Part shown: positions 59,117-64,000 of the stretch, in pieces | Layout of the letters: the number at the start of each line of letters is the position of its first letter | Position numbering within the stretch: position 1 is the stretch's first letter | Assembly (NCBI RefSeq): GCF_036826855.1 | Contig: NZ_CP104578.1 | Coordinates: 2,914,001 to 2,978,000, forward strand | Origin: Streptomyces sp. SJL17-4 | Lineage (GTDB): Bacteria > Actinomycetota > Actinomycetes > Streptomycetales > Streptomycetaceae | DNA: 64,000 bases | Reading direction: 5' to 3' | Notes under the pieces: generated by a model | The model's input: the letters and a program-made list of their open reading frames with translations, nothing else | Database searches by the model: none | Told to the model about the DNA's origin: nothing | Made by a program: the position numbers and the translations under genes

Positions 59117-61165
59117 TCACTGCTCCCCCTCCGCGAGCAGGGGCGGGGGCTCCAGGCGACCGCCGTGCGGAGGCCGGTCGGGCGGGTCCAGGAGCAGGGC
59201 GAGGTTCTCGGCCCACGCGTACGCGGCCAGCGCCTCTGGGCCCGCCGCCCGGTCCGTCGCGCGCGTGCGCAGGGATCTGACGGGTCCTCGGACGTCCCAG
59301 GCGGTGGGGGTGGCGGAGAGCAGCCGGGCGGCCCGCTCGTGGAACTCCGCGCAGTCGCCGTGGTCGTGGACGCCGGTCCGCCAGAGGGCGAGCGGATGCC
59401 CGGCGGCGAGCGCCGCGTGCAGCGCCATGAACCCGTCTCCGCCGCCCACTCGGCCGCAGTACACGGGCACGGTGCCGCCCTCGGCCTCCCGGAGCCGGTC
59501 GTACGTCTCCGCCCAGGTCTCCCGGCGTACGCGCGCGGAGTGGGCGTCCTGGCCCGCGCCGGGCACCTCCGCGCGCAGCGGGGCGGCGCGGAGCGGCCCG
59601 CGCTCCGCCGCCTCCCAGCGCTCGCGCCATTCGGGAGCAGGTTCCCGGTCGTAGCGGCGGCGGTCGCGGATGACGACGAACCTGCGCTGGCCGAGCGTGG
59701 TCGCCCAGGCGTCCTCGGGGCCGCCCTGGGGCGGTTCGAGCCGCCAGGTGTCGAGGGGTTCGTCGAAGAGCTGGGGCGGCAGCACCGCCTCCACGGCGGC
59801 CAGGTGCCGTCCGCTGTCGCCGCGCCGCAGGGCGTCCGCGAGCGGCTCGCGCAGGGTCTCCCTGAGCTGGGCCCGCTCGACGCCCCGCTCGTCGAAGTGG
59901 AGCGGGCTGACCGTGTGCCCGTCGAGGAGGAGCTTGACCCGCCACGGGTAGCGGAGGTCGTAGATCGGCGGGTCGATCTCCAGGAGGACGTCGGCACGCG
60001 CGCGGGGTTCGCGTACGGAGAGGGGCGCCGGCCGGCCGGGACTGACGAGCCGGTCGATCTCGCGCCGGAGGTGCCGGTCGGCGTCGCCCGACTCGTCGAC
60101 GATCCAGTAGGTGAGGTCCGCGGTGTCCACCCGCTCGCCGTACCGCCCGCGCACGTGCCGGGCGACATGGGCGGCGTACAGGAGCACCGCGTCCAGTTCG
60201 AGGTCGCGGACGCCGTCCCTGCGGGGCGCCCGCAGTCCGCGCAGGAGTCCGGCGCCCTCGCTCCAGGTGCGCGGGTCGTCCTCCAGGGCGTCGGGCAGTT
60301 CGTCGTCCCTGATCCAGGCCTTGACCTGGTCGACGAGGTCCATGATCTCGCCGGGCGCGGTGGGCGCGGGCAGCTCGGCGAAGTGTCCGTACAGCTGGGT
60401 GCGCAGTCCCGGGCTGACGCCGGAGGAGCCGGTGAGGCGGCCCTGGGTGCGGGTCCAGTCGGGCCGGTCGTCCAGGGAGCGGTAGCGGGCGAGGTGGTAC
60501 CGGTCGTGGGCGCGGAGCGCCTCGCCCATCGCCTCGCCGCCGGGGAGGTCGTGCAGCCTGCGCAGCGCGGTGACGGGGACCACGGCTCCGCCGTCGCGGC
60601 CGCGTCCCTTGTTGAGGCCGACGACGGCGCCCTGCTGGTGGTCGACGACGGGCCCGCCGGAGCAGCCTTCGACGGGCATGACCCAGTCGGTGATGAGCGC
60701 CTTGCCGTCCGTGCCGATCAGGGTGCCGTGGACGTGCCGGATGCCGAGCTCGCCGGTCTCCCGGGACCAGCCGTGCAGTCCGACGGCGGTCGGCGGGACG
60801 GGCGGGCGCTCGCCGAGGCGCACACAGGACGCCTTCTGCGCGGCGGGCACGCGGATCAGCGCGATGTCGGGGAAGGCCCACCGGTCCGGCGGGTCGTCGG
60901 GCCGGTCGGGGCGCGGCAGGGCGAGCACGACGGTGCCGGTGGTCTCCCGGGAGGTCTTGCCGTCCTCCCAGGTGATGCCGACGGCGGGCTCGCTCCTCCA
61001 CACCGCGCTTCCTCCCTCGGCCACGACATGGGCGCAGGTCAGCACCCAGCCGGGGGCGATGAAGAAGCCGGTGCCCCAGTACCGGTCGCCGTGCGGGTCA
61101 TACCCGCAGTCGGGAGCGGCGATGCGTACGAGTGCGGGGCGCACGAGAGCGTCGAAGGCGCTCAT
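59117..61165 (-). CDS. Trypsin-like protease fused to VMAP-type domains
   Basis: 682 residues from ATG 61165, overlapping the upstream stop (ATGA). The N-terminal 190 residues are a trypsin-fold protease with H46 (LTCAHVV), D100 (FPDIALIRV) and S169 (EGCSGGPV), all intact. There is no signal peptide, so it acts inside the cell. The rest has a helical middle and a C-terminal region (RYPWRVKLLLDGHTVSPLHFDERGV, VEAVLPPQLFDEP) resembling the VMAP-M and VMAP-C modules. In such systems the protease is the effector, released or activated when the vWA/MoxR partners sense an invader. Activity is inferred. Confidence 0.82.
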   Translation of the reverse strand: MSAFDALVRPALVRIAAPDCGYDPHGDRYWGTGFFIAPGWVLTCAHVVAEGGSAVWRSEPAVGITWEDGKTSRETTGTVVLALPRPDRPDDPPDRWAFPDIALIRVPAAQKASCVRLGERPPVPPTAVGLHGWSRETGELGIRHVHGTLIGTDGKALITDWVMPVEGCSGGPVVDHQQGAVVGLNKGRGRDGGAVVPVTALRRLHDLPGGEAMGEALRAHDRYHLARYRSLDDRPDWTRTQGRLTGSSGVSPGLRTQLYGHFAELPAPTAPGEIMDLVDQVKAWIRDDELPDALEDDPRTWSEGAGLLRGLRAPRRDGVRDLELDAVLLYAAHVARHVRGRYGERVDTADLTYWIVDESGDADRHLRREIDRLVSPGRPAPLSVREPRARADVLLEIDPPIYDLRYPWRVKLLLDGHTVSPLHFDERGVERAQLRETLREPLADALRRGDSGRHLAAVEAVLPPQLFDEPLDTWRLEPPQGGPEDAWATTLGQRRFVVIRDRRRYDREPAPEWRERWEAAERGPLRAAPLRAEVPGAGQDAHSARVRRETWAETYDRLREAEGGTVPVYCGRVGGGDGFMALHAALAAGHPLALWRTGVHDHGDCAEFHERAARLLSATPTAWDVRGPVRSLRTRATDRAAGPEALAAYAWAENLALLLDPPDRPPHGGRLEPPPLLAEGEQ

Positions 61166-61614
61166 GCGGGCTCATCGGCCGCCGGGTCCGGTGCGGAGGG
61201 GTCGGGTGCGGGCGGCCGGGGTGCGGGAACGGCCGCGGGGTCCGCGACGGAGTCCGGCGCGGCGCCGGCCGCGGGCTCGGCGGAACGGCCCGGTTCGGTC
61301 CAGGTCAGCGAGACGTTCACGGAGGCCTTGCCCGAGCCGTCCGCGAGGACTCCGATCACCTTGCCGGACTGCGCCGACAGTTCGATGCCGAAGCTGACGG
61401 CGACCTCCACGGACCCCTGCGGGTCGAGCCCGGCCCGCAGCGAGCCGACCACCCCGCGCACCACGTCCGTGAGCCCGCCGGCCATCGAGACCACCCGGTC
61501 CTTGACGCCGGTGTCCTGGAAGCCACCGCCCCTGCCGAGTTCCTGCACGTCACTGACCCGGGCCCACACGGGCGTGCCGTCGTCCAGCCGAATACGCGCG
61601 ATCCCGTGCGTCAC
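61162..61614 (-). CDS. Trypsin-co-occurring (TRYPCO1/CU044_2847-like) protein
   Basis: 150 residues, first gene of the island operon. A single beta-rich domain of about 110 residues (GTPVWARVSDVQELGR, VEVAVSFGIELSAQSGKVIGVLADGSGKASVNVSLTW) followed by a Pro/Ala/Asp tail (PAPRPPAPDPSAPDPAAD). Small proteins of this kind are found beside trypsin-like effectors and probably serve as an adaptor or target that couples sensing to the protease. The stop overlaps the protease start, so the two are translationally coupled. Confidence 0.75.
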   Translation of the reverse strand: MTHGIARIRLDDGTPVWARVSDVQELGRGGGFQDTGVKDRVVSMAGGLTDVVRGVVGSLRAGLDPQGSVEVAVSFGIELSAQSGKVIGVLADGSGKASVNVSLTWTEPGRSAEPAAGAAPDSVADPAAVPAPRPPAPDPSAPDPAADEPA

Positions 61615-61696
61615 AGCGCCCCCGCTCCCCGAAACGATGATGGGGAAGGCTAGTCGGTGGGGCTGACGGGCGACAGGGGACGTGGGAGGTTCGGCC

Positions 61697-61708
61697 TATC
61701 CTGATCGC
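61697..61708 (+). promoter_or_regulatory. -10 hexamer TATCCT six bases before ATG (leaderless)
   Basis: TATCCT at 61697-61702 followed by GATCGC and ATG 61709. No Shine-Dalgarno. Typical spacing for transcription starting at the start codon. Confidence 0.4.
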
Positions 61709-61894
61709 ATGTACTTCACCGACCGTGGCATCGAGGAACTGGAGAAGCGGCGCGGCGAGGAGGAGGTCACCTTCGAGTGGCTCGCCGAGCAGCTGCGGAC
61801 GTTCGTCGATCTCAACCCCGACTTCGAGGTGCCGGTCGAGCGCCTCGCGACCTGGCTGGCCCGTCTTGACGACGAGGACGACGAGGACGAGTAG
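61709..61894 (+). CDS. DUF6104-like small protein
   Basis: 61 residues from ATG 61709: M-Y-F-T-D-R-G-I-E-E-L-E-K-R-R, then TFEWLAEQLRTFVDLNPDFEVP, ending in an acidic tail LDDEDDEDE. From memory this is the highly conserved streptomycete family DUF6104. Too short for a catalytic domain; helical and acidic, possibly an adaptor. It is monocistronic, with a leaderless-type promoter and a strong terminator 28 bp downstream. Confidence 0.85.
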   Translation: MYFTDRGIEELEKRRGEEEVTFEWLAEQLRTFVDLNPDFEVPVERLATWLARLDDEDDEDE

Positions 61895-61921
61895 GAGCCG
61901 CTCGCGGAGACGACTCTCCGA

Positions 61922-61950
61922 GGGGTGACCCCGCACGGGGTCACCCCTTC
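61922..61950. terminator. Perfect hairpin between convergent genes
   Basis: GGGGTGACCCC (61922-61932), loop GCAC, GGGGTCACCCC (61937-61947), then TTC. Lies between the DUF6104-like gene and the minus-strand hypothetical gene; the symmetric stem could stop transcription both ways. GC repeats of CCCGCGCGCG type follow to 62031. Confidence 0.8.
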
Positions 61951-62031
61951 GGCATGCCTGGGATCACCCTCCCGCGCGCGGCCGCCCTTTCCCGCGCGTG
62001 CGTGGGGCCGCCCCTTCCCGCGCGCGTGGGA

Positions 62032-62847
62032 TCACCCCTCCCGCAGTCGGTCGTAGGCGAGGCCGAACGCGCCGTGGGCGACGAGCAGCGCCCCGGCCGT
62101 CGCCCAGCCACCGCTGCGCCGGCCGAGGCCCCACACCAGCAGCGGCACCCCCGCCGCGAGCTGCGCCCCGCCCAGGACGCGCGCCTTGGGGCCGCGCAGG
62201 TACGGGCCGAGGGGGCCGCCCTCCACCACGTCGAGCTCGGCGCGTACGGCATCCCTCCAGCCCGACCATTCGAGCTGCTCGGCGCCCTGGGCCAGGGCCA
62301 CGGAGCGGAGCCGGTCGGCGCTCTCGCCGGGGAGGAGACCGGTCGGCAGGGCGAGCCCGACGCGGCCGAGGACGGCGACGACGCCGAGGAGCCGGGTGTG
62401 GGCGTCGGCGTCCGGATCGGGGACGGTGAGCGGTTCCAGGGCCTGGAGGTCCAGGACGGGATCGAGCGCGAGCCGGGCGGCGAAGGTGCGCATGGCCTCG
62501 TCCTCGCCGACGGGGGTGCCGTCCGCGAGCCAGGTGTAGCCGACCGTGCGGCGGAAGCCGGCGGCGAGCGTGAGACCGGCCCGGTCGCGGTCCCACCAGA
62601 GCGCGACGACGGGCCAGCCGGCGGCCGAGACGGCGAGGGCGGTGGCCCAGCCGGTGACGACCTGCTCGACGGACTCCCCGGCGTGGAGCCAGGGCTTCCC
62701 CTCCGGTACGAGCACGCTCCAGTCGTCGCCCGCGGGGGCGAGCAGGAGGTGCTCGCGGAGCAGCTGGGCGGGGGGCCGGACCGCCGGGGGATCGGCACGG
62801 CAGAGGAGCAGCGCCCCGACGGGATTCGGTCCGGATGTCGCGTTCAT
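62032..62847 (-). CDS. Hypothetical protein, streptomycete type
   Basis: 271 residues from ATG 62847 with GTGGAG six bases upstream. Soluble N-terminal part with several Trp (DDWSVLVPEGKPWLHAGESVEQVVTGWATAL, ALWWDRDRAGLTLAAGFRRTVGYTWLADG), and a C-terminal helix pair (GAQLAAGVPLLVWGLGRRSGGWATAGALLVAHGAFGLAY) that may enter the membrane. No family recognised. Divergent from the DUF4097 gene. Confidence 0.75.
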   Translation of the reverse strand: MNATSGPNPVGALLLCRADPPAVRPPAQLLREHLLLAPAGDDWSVLVPEGKPWLHAGESVEQVVTGWATALAVSAAGWPVVALWWDRDRAGLTLAAGFRRTVGYTWLADGTPVGEDEAMRTFAARLALDPVLDLQALEPLTVPDPDADAHTRLLGVVAVLGRVGLALPTGLLPGESADRLRSVALAQGAEQLEWSGWRDAVRAELDVVEGGPLGPYLRGPKARVLGGAQLAAGVPLLVWGLGRRSGGWATAGALLVAHGAFGLAYDRLREG

Positions 62848-62939
62848 GGACTCCACGCTAGGCCAATTTGTCCGCATGTCACGGCAATTGCCCCCACCCT
62901 GTCAGGGGAGAGTCAGGGTTGACTTCCCTTCGCCGCGAT

Positions 62940-62967
62940 ATATCGTGTCTATCGAGAAACACGATAT
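62940..62967. promoter_or_regulatory. Palindromic operator ATATCGTGT-N10-ACACGATAT
   Basis: Perfect 9-bp arms at 62940-62948 and 62959-62967, in an A/T-rich island 30 bp upstream of the DUF4097 start. A PadR regulator gene is second in this operon; PadR proteins typically bind long A/T-containing palindromes at their own promoter, so this is its probable operator. Confidence 0.6.
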
Positions 62968-62997
62968 GTTGCGTTGCCGAAACGGGAGGTCAGCACC

Positions 62998-63873
62998 ATG
63001 ACAGAGTGGTCCGTCACCGAGCCGACGAAGCTGGCCCCTGCCGACCCCGTGACCCGCCTGCAGGTCCGCATCGTCAACGGCACGGTGAACGTGGTGGGGA
63101 CGGACGAGAGTTCCGCTCGCGTGGAGGTCTCCGAGATCGAGGGGCCGCCGCTGGTCGTGTCCCAGGACGGCACCACCCTGACCGTGGGCTACGAGGACCT
63201 CCAGTGGAAGAGCGCCCTCAAGTGGCTCGACCGCAAGGAGTTCCGGCGCCGGGCCGTCGTCTCCGTCGCCGTCCCGGCGGGCGTGGACGTCGAGGTGACC
63301 GCGGTGGGCGCCGAGGCGGTCGTCACCGGCATCACGGGGCGCACCGAGGTGCGCGGCGTCTCCGGCGACACCACCCTCCTCCGGCTCTCCGGCCCGGTCC
63401 GCGCCGAGAGCGTCTCGGGCAACCTGGAGGCCCAGTCGGTCACGGGCGCGCTCCGGATCAACTCCGTGACCGGCGACGTGACGGTGATCGAGGGCGCGGG
63501 CGCCTCCGTCCGGGCCGAGACCGTCAGCGGCGACATGGTCATCGACCTCGACCCGGCCGAGCTCGACGGGCCGCCCGCCGACATCCGGCTCTCCAGCCTC
63601 TCCGGCGAGGTCGCCATCCGCCTCCCCCACCCGGCCGACGCCCGCGTCGAGGCCAACACGACGACGGGCTCCGTGTCGAACGCCTTCGAGGATCTACGCG
63701 TCGCCGGACAGTGGGGCACCAAATCCGTCACCGGCACCCTCGGTTCGGGCCGGGGCACCCTCAAGGCGACCACCGTCTCCGGCTCCATCGCGCTGCTCCG
63801 CCGTCCCGAGTCCGACGACGACGGCGACTCCACCCCCTCCCCCGCCCCCTCCGCGACCGGAAAGGTGCTCTGA
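62998..63873 (+). CDS. DUF4097 (putative adhesin-like beta-helix) protein
   Basis: 291 residues from ATG 62998 with GGGAGG eight bases upstream. The sequence is a series of short strands with recurring V-x-G-x-V and S-V-T/S-G motifs (TEVRGVSGDTTLLRLSGPVRAESVSGNLEAQSVTGALRINSVTGDV is the core, about residues 115-160), typical of DUF4097 right-handed beta-helix proteins such as LiaG-like. No signal peptide, so it is cytosolic here. Its C-terminus is Ser/Pro/Asp-rich. Overlaps nothing but is one base from the padR start, so the two are coupled. Confidence 0.88.
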   Translation: MTEWSVTEPTKLAPADPVTRLQVRIVNGTVNVVGTDESSARVEVSEIEGPPLVVSQDGTTLTVGYEDLQWKSALKWLDRKEFRRRAVVSVAVPAGVDVEVTAVGAEAVVTGITGRTEVRGVSGDTTLLRLSGPVRAESVSGNLEAQSVTGALRINSVTGDVTVIEGAGASVRAETVSGDMVIDLDPAELDGPPADIRLSSLSGEVAIRLPHPADARVEANTTTGSVSNAFEDLRVAGQWGTKSVTGTLGSGRGTLKATTVSGSIALLRRPESDDDGDSTPSPAPSATGKVL

Positions 63874-63874
63874 C

Positions 63875-64000
63875 ATGCCGCCCGTCTTCGCGCACGGCCG
63901 CCTCCGTCTCTATCTGCTCAAGCTGCTCGACGAGGCGCCACGCCACGGTTACGAGGTGATCCGCCTCCTGGAGGAGCGCTTCCAGGGCCTGTACGCACCC
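63875..64000 (+). CDS. PadR-family transcriptional regulator, 5' part (cut by window end)
   Basis: 42 residues visible from ATG 63875: F-A-H-G-R-L-R-L-Y-L-L-K-L-L, then DEAPRHGYEVIRLLEERFQGLY. This is the start of a PadR winged helix (LYLLKLLxExPxHGYE). Located one base after the DUF4097 stop, and probably autoregulating the operon through the palindrome at 62940-62967. The rest lies beyond the window. Confidence 0.9.
   Translation, partial: MPPVFAHGRLRLYLLKLLDEAPRHGYEVIRLLEERFQGLYAP

Overview
The window reads as a piece of a Streptomyces chromosome. Evidence: very high G+C with strong GC3 bias in every real frame, many GTG starts and GTGA/ATGA start-stop overlaps, a complete conservon (CvnABCD), an FxSxx-COOH-type TPR protein, a SAV_2336-like protein, actinobacterial multifunctional 2-oxoglutarate dehydrogenase, and Lon behind a HAIR-like element. 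From memory, the order lon / two-component pair / kgd matches the SCO528x region of S. coelicolor; I could not check this. No rRNA, tRNA, CRISPR array, insertion sequence or phage gene was found. || Layout. 1-1935: a gene cut by the window edge, then a repeat-rich gap and a decayed EccA/CbxX-type AAA+ gene. 1960-5402: non-homologous end joining, with ku divergent from a LigD-type polymerase and an ATP-dependent ligase. 5612-13005: HEAT-repeat protein, lipoprotein plus sensor kinase, and a SEDS (FtsW/RodA)/class B PBP pair. 13136-17959: membrane-anchored protein, two divergent diiron proteins, TetR regulator, small protein. 18034-21268: secreted NlpC/P60 hydrolase, MFS exporter, DUF6584-like protein. 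21386-27359 (minus): conservon CvnABCD followed by a styrene-monooxygenase-like flavoprotein. 27732-36029: PP2C-like phosphatase, MarR, GH25 lysozyme, AA10 LPMO with a DasR-like operator, DUF4240, Lon, acetyltransferase, lipoprotein. 36093-40669: one operon of ECF sigma, zinc-finger anti-sigma fused to a membrane domain, and an ABC exporter. 40983-45650: MFS, FMN-binding protein, spermidine-synthase-like protein, two-component system. 45941-49756: kgd/sucA. || 49835-61614 (minus) is the accessory island and the most interesting part. In transcription order it holds a TRYPCO1-like protein, a trypsin/VMAP-like protein, a MoxR AAA+ ATPase, a SAV_2336/vWA-like protein, a 65-residue RiPP precursor-like peptide, a HExxH peptide hydroxylase-like enzyme and an FxsT-type TIR/NB-ARC/TPR protein. 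This couples a ternary protease conflict module to a peptide-modification module, with no radical SAM enzyme (FxsB) in the window. || 61709-64000: DUF6104-like small protein, a hypothetical protein, and a DUF4097 protein with a PadR regulator that runs off the window, behind a palindromic operator. || Regulatory DNA seen: HAIR-like site at lon, dre-like site at the LPMO, a hairpin over the ribosome binding site and start of the NlpC/P60 gene, a palindrome before DUF4097/padR, several strong stem-loop terminators, and a set of start codons placed 6-7 nt behind -10-like hexamers (probable leaderless mRNAs).
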